The notes: a model not told the origin generated them from the letters alone. Shown: positions 17,000 through 26,272, counted from the stretch's first letter. The stretch: 64,000 bases of DNA from Rhizobium sp. L43 (GCF_002531725.1 NZ_NWSQ01000009.1:180856-244855), one strand, 5' to 3'. Translations and numbers: made by a program.

Positions 17000-17015
17000 T
17001 GGCACGCAGCTTGCA
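17000..17015 (+). promoter_or_regulatory. Sigma-54 (RpoN) promoter of the nas operon
   Basis: TGGCACGCAGCTTGCA matches the RpoN consensus TGGCAC-N5-TTGCA exactly, with GG at 17001-17002 and GC at 17013-17014 (10 nt between). The start of transcription is expected near 17026. It implies NtrC-type activation under nitrogen limitation. A clear NtrC palindrome was not found by eye upstream. Confidence 0.88.
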
Positions 17016-17026
17016 AGGCTATTAGC

Positions 17027-17050
17027 GCACAGATCAACGGCGATCAGCGC
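17027..17050 (+). promoter_or_regulatory. Candidate ANTAR hairpin P1 in the nas leader
   Basis: GATC arms (17032-17035 and 17042-17045) close the hexaloop AACGGC (17036-17041). Further pairs C30-G47, C28-G49 and G27-C50 extend the stem through two mismatches. The loop has A at position 1 and G at position 4, as ANTAR targets require, and is identical to the loop of the second hairpin. The stem is weak, so this call is less certain. Confidence 0.55.
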
Positions 17051-17133
17051 AGAACGAGCGCACAATAGGCACTCGCAGCAGACAGAGACATCACGCTTCG
17101 CATCGAAGACGTAGATCTCAGTGACATAAATTC

Positions 17134-17153
17134 GGCGTCCAACGGCGGGCGCC
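17134..17153 (+). promoter_or_regulatory. ANTAR hairpin P2 in the nas leader
   Basis: A 7-bp stem GGCGTCC/GGGCGCC (one G-U pair) closes the hexaloop AACGGC with the A1/G4 signature bound by ANTAR proteins. It ends 7 nt before the terminator stem, the usual place for a NasT-responsive element. Confidence 0.75.
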
Positions 17154-17160
17154 ACCAGCA

Positions 17161-17226
17161 AAGCCGCTGATCAGGATATTTCGCGCGCCTCGTGCATGCG
17201 CAGCCTGACCAGCGGCTTTTCGTTTT
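17161..17226 (+). terminator. Leader attenuator terminator of the nas operon
   Basis: The stem AAGCCGCTGATCAGG (17161-17175) pairs with CCTGACCAGCGGCTT (17203-17217), one imperfect pair, followed by TTTTCGTTTTT. The terminator sits between the sigma-54 start and the first gene at 17277. It should stop transcription unless NasT is released to bind the hairpins. Confidence 0.8.
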
Positions 17227-17276
17227 TAACCCCCAGCGATGGATCGGCACGACCTTGGTCGGGCCACGGAGAAGCC

Positions 17277-18518
17277 ATGTCTGTCATCGAGAAAGTGCCG
17301 CCCATGTCCGCCGGCGAACCAGCCAAAGCACTGTGGATCTCCACGGTCGCCTTCACCCTCTGTTTCGCCGTCTGGACGATCTTTGCGATCATCGGCGTCC
17401 GCATCAAGCAGGAACTCAACCTGAGCGAGACCGAGTTCGGACTGCTTGTGGGCACCCCGGTTCTGACCGGTTCGCTCGTGCGCATCGTGCTGGGCATCTG
17501 GACGGGTCGTTATGGCGGCCGTCTCGTTTACACGCTGACGATGCTTGCCGCCGCAGTGGCAACCTTTCTGCTCTCCTACGCCCACACCTATACGCAGATG
17601 CTGATCGCCGGCCTCGGCGTCGGGCTTGCCGGCGGCTCGTTTGCGGTCGGCGTCGCCTATGTCTCGCCGTTCTTCCCGGCGGAAAAGCAGGGCACGGCGC
17701 TTGGCATCTTCGGCGCCGGCAATGTCGGCGCGGCCGTGACCAAATTCGCCGCCCCCTTCGTTCTGCTCGCCTGGGGCTGGCAGGCGGTCGCGGAGATCTG
17801 GGCCGTCTGTCTGGCCTTGATGGCCATCGTCTTCTGGTTCACCACATCAGATGATCCGGCCTTCCGCCTTCGCCGCGAGCGCGGCACTGCCTCCAAGAGT
17901 CTGGCCCAGGAATTCGCGCCGCTGCAGAATGTCCAGGTCTGGCGCTTCTCGCTCTACTATTTCTTCGCCTTCGGCGGCTTCGTCGCCCTGTCCTTGTGGC
18001 TGCCGCGCTATCTGGTCGGCGTCTATGGCTTCAACCTGGAAACTGCCGGCATGGTCGCCGCCGCCTACTCCATCCCGGGCAGCATCTTCCGGGCCTTCGG
18101 CGGCGTGCTGTCGGACAAGAAGGGTGCACGCAGCGTGATGTATACGATGTTTGCCGTCTCGGCCGTGGCCACCCTCATCCTGTCGCTGCCGACTGCGACC
18201 ATCACGCCGGTCATCTTCATCGTGGTGATTTTCGTGCTCGGCTTCTTCATGAGCCTCGGCAAGGCTGCCGTCTTCAAGCACATTCCGGCCTACTACCCCG
18301 AAAACGTCGGCGCCGTCGGCGGCGTCGTCGGGATGATGGGCGGCCTTGGCGGCTTCATCCTGCCGATCGCCTTCGGCCTTCTCAAGGACATGACCGGCCT
18401 TTGGTCCAGCTGCTTCCTGCTGCTCTTCGCGATCGTCGCGATCTCGCTGATCTGGATGCACCTGTCCGTCAAGCAACTGTCGCGCCAGGGGCACTCGACG
18501 CCCGTGGCTGCAACCTGA
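17277..18518 (+). CDS. Nitrate/nitrite MFS transporter (NarK/NasA type)
   Basis: This 413-residue, roughly 12-helix major facilitator belongs to the nitrate/nitrite porter family. Signatures include VGTPVLTGSLVRIVLGIWTGRYGGR and the glycine-rich nitrate signature GLGVGLAGGSFAVGVAYVSPFFP, then GIFGAGNVGAAVTKFAAPF and the second signature GGVVGMMGGLGGFILPIAFG. It imports nitrate for assimilation. The ATG at 17277 begins MSVIEKVPPM; the in-frame extension to 17196 would run through the attenuator. It is the first gene of the operon, 17 bp from nirB, and is controlled by the sigma-54/attenuator leader. Confidence 0.92.
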   Translation: MSVIEKVPPMSAGEPAKALWISTVAFTLCFAVWTIFAIIGVRIKQELNLSETEFGLLVGTPVLTGSLVRIVLGIWTGRYGGRLVYTLTMLAAAVATFLLSYAHTYTQMLIAGLGVGLAGGSFAVGVAYVSPFFPAEKQGTALGIFGAGNVGAAVTKFAAPFVLLAWGWQAVAEIWAVCLALMAIVFWFTTSDDPAFRLRRERGTASKSLAQEFAPLQNVQVWRFSLYYFFAFGGFVALSLWLPRYLVGVYGFNLETAGMVAAAYSIPGSIFRAFGGVLSDKKGARSVMYTMFAVSAVATLILSLPTATITPVIFIVVIFVLGFFMSLGKAAVFKHIPAYYPENVGAVGGVVGMMGGLGGFILPIAFGLLKDMTGLWSSCFLLLFAIVAISLIWMHLSVKQLSRQGHSTPVAAT

Positions 18519-18535
18519 TCCAAGGACCTGTAAAT

Positions 18536-20986
18536 ATGACCGAAAAACTCGTTATCATCGGCAATGGCATGGCGCCCGGGCGCATGCTGGAGCACCTCCT
18601 CGAGCGGGCGCCCGGACGCTATGAAGTTACGATCTTCAACGCCGAGCCGCGCGTCAATTACGACCGCATCATGCTGTCGCCGGTTCTCTCCGGCGAAAAG
18701 GACTACGAGCAGATCATCATTCACGGTGACGGCTGGTATATCAAACACGGCATCATGCTCTACAAGGGCCACAAGATCGTCAACATCGATCGTGAAGCCA
18801 AGACCGTCACCTCCGACCACGGCGTCACCGAAAGCTACGACAAGCTTGTCATCGCAACCGGTTCGGTGCCCTTCATCATCCCGGTTCCCGGCAAGGATCT
18901 GCCCGGCGTCATCACCTATCGCGATCTCGACGACGTGCAGGCCATGCTGCTCGCCGCCCAGTCGCGCGAAAAGGCTGTTGTCATCGGTGGCGGCCTGCTT
19001 GGCCTGGAAGCGGCGGCTGGTCTTGCCCAGCGCGGCATGGACGTCACCGTGCTGCACGTCATGCCGACGCTGATGGAACGCCAGCTCGATCCTGCCGCCG
19101 GTTATCTCCTGCAGAAGGCGGTCGAGGAACGCGGCATCAAGGTCATCTGCAAAGCCAATACCAAGGCGATTATCGGCGACGGCCGGGTCGAGGGTATCGA
19201 GCTTGACGACGGCCGCATCATCCCGGCGACCCTCGTCGTGATGGCCGTCGGCATTCGTCCGAGTGTCGGCCTGGCGAAGGACGCCGGCCTGGCGGTCAAT
19301 CGCGGCATCGTCGTCGACGCCGGCATGCAGACCTCCGACGGCGACATCTTCGCGCTCGGCGAATGCGCCGAAGTGGGCGGCATGGTCTACGGCCTCGTTG
19401 CACCGCTCTATGAAATGGCCCGGATCGCCGCGGCACATCTTAGCGATGATCGCTCGCCGGCTTTCGTTCACGCCGACACGCCGACCAAGCTCAAGGTCAC
19501 CGGCATCGAACTCTATTCGCTCGGCGATTTCGCCGACGGCGACGACCGCGAGGAGATCGTGCTGCGCGATGCCAGCGCCGGCGTTTACAAGCGCCTGGTG
19601 CTGAAGGACAACAAGATCATCGGAACCGTGCTTTACGGCGAAACCGCCGATGGCGCCTGGTTCAACGACCTGAAAAAGAAAGCGACCGATATTTCGGAGA
19701 TGCGCGAGACGCTGATCTTCGGACAGGCCTATCAGGGAGGGTCGCCGCTGGACCCTATGGCGGCCGTTGCAGCCTTGCCGGATGACGCGGAGATCTGTGG
19801 CTGCAACGGCGTATGCAAGGGCAAAATCACCTCGACCATTTCAAGCAAGGGGCTGACGTCGCTCGACGACGTGCGCGCCCACACGAAGGCATCCGCCTCG
19901 TGCGGCTCCTGCACCGGCCTCGTCGAACAGCTCATGGCGCTGACGCTCGGCGACAGCTACAACCCGGCTGCCGTTCAGCCGATGTGCACCTGCACCGAAC
20001 TCGGCCATGACGACGTCCGCCGCCTGATCAAGGCCAAGGGCCTGAAGAGCATCCCTGCCGTCATGCAGGAACTGGAATGGAAGACCTCCTGCGGCTGCGC
20101 CAAATGTCGGCCGGCGCTCAACTATTACCTCGTCTGCGACTGGCCGGACGAATATGCCGACGACTATCAGTCGCGTTTCATCAATGAGCGTGTTCACGCC
20201 AACATCCAGAAGGACGGCACCTACTCCGTCGTTCCGCGCATGTGGGGCGGCGTCACCAATTCGAACGAGCTGCGCGCCATCGCCGATGTCGTCGACAAAT
20301 TCGAGATCCCGATGGTGAAGGTGACCGGCGGCCAGCGCATCGACCTGCTCGGCATCGAGAAGGAAGACCTGCCCGCCGTCTGGGCCGATCTCGGCAAGGC
20401 CGGCTTTGTCTCCGGCCAGGCCTATGCCAAGGGTCTGCGCACGGTGAAGACCTGTGTCGGTTCGGACTGGTGTCGCTTCGGCACGCAGGATTCCACCGGT
20501 CTCGGCATTCGCATCGAGAAGTTCATGTGGGGCTCCTGGACGCCGGCCAAGCTGAAGATGGCCGTCTCCGGCTGCCCGCGCAACTGCGCTGAGGCAACCT
20601 GCAAGGATATCGGCGTGATCTGCGTGGATTCCGGTTTCGAGATCCATTTCGCCGGTGCAGCCGGTCTCGACATCAAGGGCACCGAGGTGCTCGGCCTGGT
20701 GAAGACCGAGGACGAGGCGCTGGAGCATATCGTGGCGCTGACGCAGATGTACCGCGAGCAGGCCCGCTATCTCGAGCGCATCTACAAATGGGCCAAGCGC
20801 ATCGGCCTGGAGGAAATCCGCCGCCAGATCATGGGTGATGCCGAAAAGCGCAAGGCCTATTACGACCGCTTCGTCTTCTCTCAGAAATTTGCCCAGGTCG
20901 ATCCCTGGTCGGAGCGTGTTTCCGGCAAGGACAAGCACGAGTTCAAGCCGATGGCGACGATCGGCTATCCGCAGGCAGCCGAGTAA
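18536..20986 (+). CDS. nirB: Assimilatory nitrite reductase [NAD(P)H], large subunit
   Basis: This 816-residue enzyme reduces nitrite to ammonium in the cytosol. The N-terminal FAD/NAD module has LVIIGNGMAPGRMLEHLL and VVIGGGLLGLEAAAGLAQRGMDVTVLH. A BFD-like [2Fe-2S] domain has CGCNGVCKGKITSTI and CGSCTGLVEQL. The sirohaem/[4Fe-4S] half shows CVGSDWCRFGTQDSTGLG and SGCPRNCAEATCKDIG. The start is ATG 18536 with AAGGA 10 bp upstream; the open frame runs back to 17996 but only as a shadow of the transporter gene. nirD follows after 10 bp. Sirohaem synthase is not in the window. Confidence 0.95.
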   Translation: MTEKLVIIGNGMAPGRMLEHLLERAPGRYEVTIFNAEPRVNYDRIMLSPVLSGEKDYEQIIIHGDGWYIKHGIMLYKGHKIVNIDREAKTVTSDHGVTESYDKLVIATGSVPFIIPVPGKDLPGVITYRDLDDVQAMLLAAQSREKAVVIGGGLLGLEAAAGLAQRGMDVTVLHVMPTLMERQLDPAAGYLLQKAVEERGIKVICKANTKAIIGDGRVEGIELDDGRIIPATLVVMAVGIRPSVGLAKDAGLAVNRGIVVDAGMQTSDGDIFALGECAEVGGMVYGLVAPLYEMARIAAAHLSDDRSPAFVHADTPTKLKVTGIELYSLGDFADGDDREEIVLRDASAGVYKRLVLKDNKIIGTVLYGETADGAWFNDLKKKATDISEMRETLIFGQAYQGGSPLDPMAAVAALPDDAEICGCNGVCKGKITSTISSKGLTSLDDVRAHTKASASCGSCTGLVEQLMALTLGDSYNPAAVQPMCTCTELGHDDVRRLIKAKGLKSIPAVMQELEWKTSCGCAKCRPALNYYLVCDWPDEYADDYQSRFINERVHANIQKDGTYSVVPRMWGGVTNSNELRAIADVVDKFEIPMVKVTGGQRIDLLGIEKEDLPAVWADLGKAGFVSGQAYAKGLRTVKTCVGSDWCRFGTQDSTGLGIRIEKFMWGSWTPAKLKMAVSGCPRNCAEATCKDIGVICVDSGFEIHFAGAAGLDIKGTEVLGLVKTEDEALEHIVALTQMYREQARYLERIYKWAKRIGLEEIRRQIMGDAEKRKAYYDRFVFSQKFAQVDPWSERVSGKDKHEFKPMATIGYPQAAE

Positions 20987-20996
20987 GGAGATGGAC

Positions 20997-21341
20997 ATGA
21001 ACTGGCCCAATGAAAACTGGCATCCGATCGGTGACATCTCCGACATTCCCTTACGCGGTGCACGCTGCGTGAAGACGCCGCAGGGCAAGATCGCCGTCTT
21101 CCGCACGGCCGAAAACGAGGTCTTCGCCATCGAGGATCACTGCCCGCACAAGGGCGGTCCGCTCTCTCAGGGCATCGTGCATGCCAAGGCCGTCACCTGC
21201 CCGCTGCACAATTGGGTGATCTCTCTCGAAACCGGCAAGGCGCTCGGCGCCGACCAGGGCGAGGTGCGGACCATACCGGTCCGCAACGAGGACGGCGCCC
21301 TCTTCATCGCGCTCGAAAGCCTGATGATGGCGGCGGAATAA
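20997..21341 (+). CDS. nirD: Assimilatory nitrite reductase, small subunit
   Basis: This 114-residue Rieske-fold subunit pairs with NirB. It keeps the full set of Rieske ligands, CPHKGG and CPLHNW about 16 residues apart, which many NirD proteins lack. AAGGAG (20985-20990) sits 6 bp before ATG 20997, making it a better start than ATG 20991. The stop TAA abuts the ATG of nasA, so the two are probably translationally coupled. Confidence 0.92.
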   Translation: MNWPNENWHPIGDISDIPLRGARCVKTPQGKIAVFRTAENEVFAIEDHCPHKGGPLSQGIVHAKAVTCPLHNWVISLETGKALGADQGEVRTIPVRNEDGALFIALESLMMAAE

Positions 21342-23999
21342 ATGGCAGCTGAGGTCAAGACCACCTGTCCCTATTGCGGTGTCGGCTGCGGCGTTATCGC
21401 CACGGTCGACGAGGCCGGAAGCGTCAGCGTCAAGGGCGATCCCGAGCATCCGTCGAATTTCGGCCGGCTCTGCTCGAAGGGGTCGGCGCTTGCCGAAACC
21501 ATCGATCTCGACGGCCGGCTTCTCTACCCCGAAATCGCAGGCGCGCGCAGCGGCTGGGACGAAGCGCTTGACCTGGTCGCCCGGCGTTTCTCCGAAACGA
21601 TCGCCGAATACGGGCCAGATTCCGTTGCCTTCTATGTCTCGGGCCAGCTGCTGACCGAGGATTATTACCTTGCCAACAAGCTGATGAAGGGCTTCATCGG
21701 CTCGGCCAATATCGACACGAATTCAAGGCTCTGCATGTCTTCGTCGGTGGCGGGACACCGCCGCGCCTTCGGCGCCGACACGGTGCCCGGGACCTATGAG
21801 GATATCGAACTTGCGGATCTGGTGATCCTCACCGGCTCCAACCTTGCCTGGTGTCATCCCGTCATCTACCAGCGGCTTGCCGCCGCAAAGACGGCGCGGC
21901 CCAACATGCGGATCGTCGTCATCGATCCGCGCCGGACGATGACATGCGATATCGCCGACCTGCACCTGGCGATCCGCCCGGATGGCGACGTCGCGCTGTT
22001 CATGGGACTGCTTGCCCATCTCGCGACAAGCCCGGCGATCGACCAGAATTATATCGCCGCCCATACGGAAGGTTTCGGCGAAGCTTTTGCGGCGGCGGCA
22101 GCACTTGATATCAACGATCTCCTGGAACGCACCGGGCTGCCGGCCATGCAGATCCGGGAATTCTTCCGCCTGTTCGAGACGACGCCGAAGGTCGTCACCT
22201 GCTACAGCCAGGGCGTCAACCAATCCTCCTCCGGCACCGACAAGGTCAATGCCATCCTCAACTGCCATCTGGCGACCGGCCGCATCGGCCGTCCCGGCAT
22301 GGGGCCGTTCTCGCTGACCGGCCAGCCGAACGCCATGGGCGGGCGCGAGGTCGGCGGCCTTGCCAATATGCTGGCAGCCCATATGGCAATCGAAAATGCT
22401 GACGATCGTGACCGCGTGCAGCGCTTCTGGAACTCGCCGGTCATCGCCGCCAAACCCGGCCTGAAGGCGGTCGACATGTTCCGTGCCGTGGCCGACGGGC
22501 GCATCAAGGCGCTCTGGATCATGGCCACCAATCCCGTCGTCTCGATGCCGGATGCCGACAGCGTCGAAAGCGCGATCGCCGCCTGTCCCTTCGTCGTCGT
22601 CTCGGACATCCTCAAAGAGACCGATACGGCCCGGCACGCAGATGTGCTTCTGCCCTCGCTCGGCTGGGGCGAGAAGGACGGCACCGTCACCAATTCAGAA
22701 CGGCGCATTTCCAGACAGCGGCCGTTTCTCGGGCTCCCCGGCGATGCCAAGGCCGACTGGTGGCAGCTTGCCGAAGTCGGACGCCGGATGGGCTTTGCCG
22801 CCGCTTTCGATTTCGACGCGCCGGCGGAGATCTTCTCCGAACACGCCGCCCTTTCCGCCTTCGAAAATAACGGCAGCCGCGATTTCGATATCGGCGCGCG
22901 CGTCGGCGTGAGTGGCGACGTCTATGACGCGCTGTCGCCCTTCCAGTGGCCGCAGGCGGCTGGGACCGAACCCGGCGTCACCCGCTTCTTCGCCGAGGGC
23001 GGTTTCTACCATGCCGATGGCAAGGCGCGTTTCGTCGCGGTCAAACCGCCCGAAACCAACCGCACCAATGCCGACTACCCCTTCACTTTGAATACCGGGC
23101 GCATCCGCGACCAGTGGCACACGATGACGCGAACCGGAAAGAGCGCGCGGCTTTCCGCCCATATCGCCGAACCCTTTGCCGAGATCCATCCGCGCGACGC
23201 GATCGAGACCGGCATATCGAGCGCCGGCCTCGTCGAGATCGACAGCCCGCATGGCAAGGCGATCGTCCGGGCGCTGGTCACCGATCGCCAGGCCCGCGGC
23301 GGCATCTTTGCGCCGATGCACTGGAACGACCAGTTCGCGGCCAAAGCACGGATCGACGCCGTGGTCGCGCCGATCACCGATCCCGTCTCCGGCCAGCCGG
23401 CATCGAAGAACGTCGCCGTCGCCGTCCGCCCCTTCCGCGCCACGCATTACGGTTTCGCCGTCTCGGCGACAAAACCGGCAACACCGGATGCCGCCTATTG
23501 GGCGCTGGCGAAAGCCGATGGCGGCTGGCGGCTGGAGCTTGCTTTCGGTGAAGCTGTGGAAGACTGGACGGCCTGGTGCCGGGCGGTCTTCGCCATTCCC
23601 GATGAAATCGAGCCGCTGGGTTATGCCGACCGGCAATCCGGCGACCTCAGGCTCGCCTTCTTCGACGGCGAGACCCTGCTTGCCGCGCTGTTTCTTGCCC
23701 GCGAGCCGGTTGCCGTCGCGCGCAACTGGGCGATCTCGCAGCTCACCGTCGCCCACGGCGATCTGCGGAAACGCTTTGCGCTGGTCGCAGGCCGCCCCGG
23801 CGCCGGCAGGCCGGACCCGGGCGCCACCGTCTGCTCCTGCTTCAGTGTCGGGGTCAACCAGATCGCTGCCGCCGTGCGCGGCGGATGCCACAGCGTCGAG
23901 GCGGTCGGCAAGGAAACCAGCGCTGGAACCAATTGCGGCTCCTGCCGCAGCGAAATCGGCAGCATCATCGATCGCTGTCTGGCTGCCGCCGCCGAGTGA
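21342..23999 (+). CDS. nasA: Assimilatory nitrate reductase catalytic subunit
   Basis: This 885-residue cytosolic molybdopterin oxidoreductase reduces nitrate to nitrite. The N-terminal [4Fe-4S] site is CPYCGVGCGV ... RLCSKGSAL. The molybdenum domain has SRLCMSSSVAGHRRAFG, LTGSNLAWCHPVIYQRL and CYSQGVNQSSSGTDKVNAI with TGRIGRPGMGPFSLTGQPNAMGGREVGG. The molybdopterin dinucleotide-binding domain includes NTGRIRDQWHTMTRTGKSARL. A C-terminal BFD-like [2Fe-2S] domain, CSCFSVGVNQ ... NCGSCRSEIG, can accept electrons directly. No separate NasB electron-transfer subunit is present, consistent with this extra cluster. It is the last gene of the nas operon. Confidence 0.95.
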   Translation: MAAEVKTTCPYCGVGCGVIATVDEAGSVSVKGDPEHPSNFGRLCSKGSALAETIDLDGRLLYPEIAGARSGWDEALDLVARRFSETIAEYGPDSVAFYVSGQLLTEDYYLANKLMKGFIGSANIDTNSRLCMSSSVAGHRRAFGADTVPGTYEDIELADLVILTGSNLAWCHPVIYQRLAAAKTARPNMRIVVIDPRRTMTCDIADLHLAIRPDGDVALFMGLLAHLATSPAIDQNYIAAHTEGFGEAFAAAAALDINDLLERTGLPAMQIREFFRLFETTPKVVTCYSQGVNQSSSGTDKVNAILNCHLATGRIGRPGMGPFSLTGQPNAMGGREVGGLANMLAAHMAIENADDRDRVQRFWNSPVIAAKPGLKAVDMFRAVADGRIKALWIMATNPVVSMPDADSVESAIAACPFVVVSDILKETDTARHADVLLPSLGWGEKDGTVTNSERRISRQRPFLGLPGDAKADWWQLAEVGRRMGFAAAFDFDAPAEIFSEHAALSAFENNGSRDFDIGARVGVSGDVYDALSPFQWPQAAGTEPGVTRFFAEGGFYHADGKARFVAVKPPETNRTNADYPFTLNTGRIRDQWHTMTRTGKSARLSAHIAEPFAEIHPRDAIETGISSAGLVEIDSPHGKAIVRALVTDRQARGGIFAPMHWNDQFAAKARIDAVVAPITDPVSGQPASKNVAVAVRPFRATHYGFAVSATKPATPDAAYWALAKADGGWRLELAFGEAVEDWTAWCRAVFAIPDEIEPLGYADRQSGDLRLAFFDGETLLAALFLAREPVAVARNWAISQLTVAHGDLRKRFALVAGRPGAGRPDPGATVCSCFSVGVNQIAAAVRGGCHSVEAVGKETSAGTNCGSCRSEIGSIIDRCLAAAAE

Positions 24000-24035
24000 C
24001 GGCGCAAAGGAAGCGATAACGCGGCCGGACCGATG

Positions 24036-24701
24036 TCAGGCCGCGTTGGGAACGATCAGCATGTTGCGGTCGGCGGAGATGCGGACCGAAATCTCGTCAT
24101 AGGATGAGAGGGTCGGATGTGAGGTTTCGATCTTGTCGTGATGGGTCGCGGTCACGACCATGACATCGGCGCCGGCCGCCTCGCCGGCGGTGATGCCGGC
24201 TTTGACATCCTCGAACACCAGGCAGTCCTGGGTGCCGACGCCGAGGCGTTCGGCGCCCAAGATGTAACATTGCGGATCGGGTTTTCCGACCTTGACGTCC
24301 TCCGCCGTCACCATGAATTTCGGCACCGGCAGGCCTGCTGCCTCCAGCCGCCGATGGGCAAGGCGCAAGGGCGAGGAGGTGACGATCGCCCAGCGATCGG
24401 GCGGCAGTGCGCTCAGAAATGCCGCTGCACCCGGGATGGCCACGACATCGCCGACATCGGCGATTTCCGCCTCGGTCACCAGCCTGGATTCATGTTCGGG
24501 ATCGACGCCGGGCAGGTTCAGCCGGGCGATCGTGTCGACGCCGCGCGATCCATGCGTCTTCGGCAGAAAGGCCGCGACATCGAGCCCATGACGCCTTGCC
24601 CAGTCGCTCCATACACGCTCGGCGGCCCGGATCGAATTGAGGATGGTGCCGTCCATATCGAACAGGAAGGCGGCATAAGGCTTCTCGAAGCCGCGGGGCA
24701 T
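24036..24701 (-). CDS. HAD-superfamily phosphatase (HAD-IA)
   Basis: This phosphatase of about 221 residues carries motif I FLFDMDGTILNS with the nucleophilic Asp, motif II in WAIVTSSPLRLA, the motif III Lys in VGKPDPQCYILGAERLG and motif IV VFEDVKAGITAGEAAG. The small cap domain resembles sugar-phosphate phosphatases such as those acting on 2-deoxyglucose-6-phosphate or glycerol-3-phosphate; the substrate is unknown. The start is uncertain: ATG 24701 lacks a good ribosome site, while TTG 24713 has AAGGAT 7 bp upstream, and ATG 24773 gives a longer, unlikely leader. Confidence 0.82.
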   Translation of the reverse strand: MPRGFEKPYAAFLFDMDGTILNSIRAAERVWSDWARRHGLDVAAFLPKTHGSRGVDTIARLNLPGVDPEHESRLVTEAEIADVGDVVAIPGAAAFLSALPPDRWAIVTSSPLRLAHRRLEAAGLPVPKFMVTAEDVKVGKPDPQCYILGAERLGVGTQDCLVFEDVKAGITAGEAAGADVMVVTATHHDKIETSHPTLSSYDEISVRISADRNMLIVPNAA

Positions 24702-24844
24702 CGGCAGGGACAAAGGCGGATCCTTTAAGGAAGAGCATCGGATGGTTGTCGCTATCGCCCGATGAAACGGCAAATCGCCGCCTTTTGCAAGCTTTGGCAG
24801 GGACGGGCCGGTCTATACAGCGCGGCAAACCTTGGTCGCATGCA

Positions 24845-25264
24845 TCAACGAAGCAGCTTCAGTGAACCCGTCAGCGAGCGGATCCACTTCGTCGGACCGG
24901 CAAGGCCGACGCCGTCTATAGTTTCCGAAGACAGGTCGCGTTCCGGGATCGAAGCCTCGTAATCGGCATAGACGTGCAGGGCGCGGGCAAAACGCGGGAA
25001 CGGCACGACCAGGGCTCCGTCAGGCGCCGGCAAGGCCTTCAGCAGCAGCGACCTCAGATCGGCGGCCGCCGCCTGCAGTACCGGCACAGGCTTGTTGGCG
25101 CTGACATGAAATATCCGGCCGGCTTGGTCGCTCAGCCGCGTACCGGCAAGCGCAGGGGCCGCAGCGCCGAGGCCGATCGACAGCACGGCGACGGTATTGG
25201 CGAGTTCGCCGGCCGGCAGCCCCGGCTCGACAATCACCGCGACACGCCAGTCCTCACCCGTCAT
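24845..25264 (-). CDS. DUF2000 family protein
   Basis: This 139-residue protein has the DUF2000 pattern: WRVAVIVEPGLPAGELANTVAVLSIGLG, then GRIFHVSANKPVPVL and FARALHVYADYEASI. The fold is related to peptidyl-tRNA hydrolase II-like proteins but the biochemical role is not established. It faces the Lrp/AsnC regulator at 25399, which probably controls it; that arrangement is my inference from the shared 134-bp promoter region. Confidence 0.75.
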   Translation of the reverse strand: MTGEDWRVAVIVEPGLPAGELANTVAVLSIGLGAAAPALAGTRLSDQAGRIFHVSANKPVPVLQAAAADLRSLLLKALPAPDGALVVPFPRFARALHVYADYEASIPERDLSSETIDGVGLAGPTKWIRSLTGSLKLLR

Positions 25265-25398
25265 CCCTCATTCTCCCTTCCTCGTTCGACCTCCCCAACC
25301 TATCGAAAGCCATGGAAATATCCTGCCTATTCCTGTCGTCTCGGCCGCGATTTTGGTAGGATCTTCCCGAATATCAATAAAACTGGAAAGGGCTTACC

Positions 25399-25884
25399 GT
25401 GGAATTCGAGCCGGGAGATATCCGCATATTGAAGGCACTGCAGAGCGAAGGACGGCTGACCAACCAGGAGCTGGCGGAACGCGTGGGGATGTCGACCTCG
25501 CCCTGCTGGCGCCGAGTGAAGCGGCTGGAAGAGTCCGGTGTCATCCGCGGCTATCAGGCTCTCGTCGATCGGCGCGCCGTCGGCCTCGGCGTCCTCGCCT
25601 TCGTGCGCGTGCAGATCGATACGCATTCCCACGACGAGGCCGAGCGCTTCGAGCGCGAGGTCGACGAGCTGGAGGCGGTCATCGCCTGCTATTCCGTCGC
25701 CGGCGAGGCTGATTTCCTGCTGCAGGTGGTCGCCACCGATCTCGACAACTATGCCGAATTCGCCATGACGGTGATCCGCCGCCTGCCCGGCATCAAGGAG
25801 ATGCATACGATGTTCGTGCTGAAGGACATCAAGGCATCGACAATTCTGCCCGTGCAGCTATCGGCCGCCGGTCGTTCGCGCTGA
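25399..25884 (+). CDS. Lrp/AsnC family transcriptional regulator
   Basis: This 161-residue regulator has an N-terminal HTH, DIRILKALQSEGRLTNQELAERVGMSTSPCWRRVKRLEESGVIRGY, and a C-terminal RAM/AsnC effector domain with VIACYSVAGEADFLLQVVATDLDNY. Proteins of this class bind amino acids and act locally or globally. Translation starts at GTG 25399 after a GGAAAGGG purine run. It is divergent from the DUF2000 gene. Its last 56 bp overlap the minus-strand hypothetical gene at 25829. Confidence 0.9.
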   Translation: MEFEPGDIRILKALQSEGRLTNQELAERVGMSTSPCWRRVKRLEESGVIRGYQALVDRRAVGLGVLAFVRVQIDTHSHDEAERFEREVDELEAVIACYSVAGEADFLLQVVATDLDNYAEFAMTVIRRLPGIKEMHTMFVLKDIKASTILPVQLSAAGRSR

Positions 25885-26272
25885 AGCGCAGACCTTGCTT
25901 CCCAGGCGGCCCTGAAGAGGCGGCTAAAAAGCCGTGCTGGCGGTGGCGATCAAGTTCGCAGGAGAGGCGGAGGCCAATCTGGTCATAACACTGTTCATCG
26001 CGGCCGCCGGCGAGTTCCAGCCCGGCGGGCGCGTCGGCGCGCAGAGTGGTCTGTGTCGTCGGGTCGATGCGCATCGGGACGGCGGTCCATAAGGAAGGGC
26101 GGCTGAGGTCGATCGGGGAAACAGCGGCCTTCTCCCCGCCCACGGCAGAGGATGCGATTGCCATGCCGCATGCCGTCAGAGCGAGCGCGAGCGCAATCTG
26201 CAGACCAAGATCTGCGGCCTCGCGAGGGGAAACGAACATAGCGGCCTCATGCTGCTGAATTTGGCGTTTCAT
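25829..26272 (-). CDS. Hypothetical membrane-anchored or exported protein
   Basis: This 147-residue reading has one hydrophobic segment at about residues 22-45 (LGLQIALALALTACGMAIASS) preceded by MKRQIQQHEAAMFVSPREAAD, which suggests a membrane anchor or signal peptide. The remainder is polar with no domain I know. The C-terminus overlaps the lrp gene on the other strand, so the last part may be a read-on after a lost stop. I call it at moderate confidence because the first 90 residues look coding. Confidence 0.4.
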   Translation of the reverse strand: MKRQIQQHEAAMFVSPREAADLGLQIALALALTACGMAIASSAVGGEKAAVSPIDLSRPSLWTAVPMRIDPTTQTTLRADAPAGLELAGGRDEQCYDQIGLRLSCELDRHRQHGFLAASSGPPGKQGLRFSANDRRPIAARAELSMP

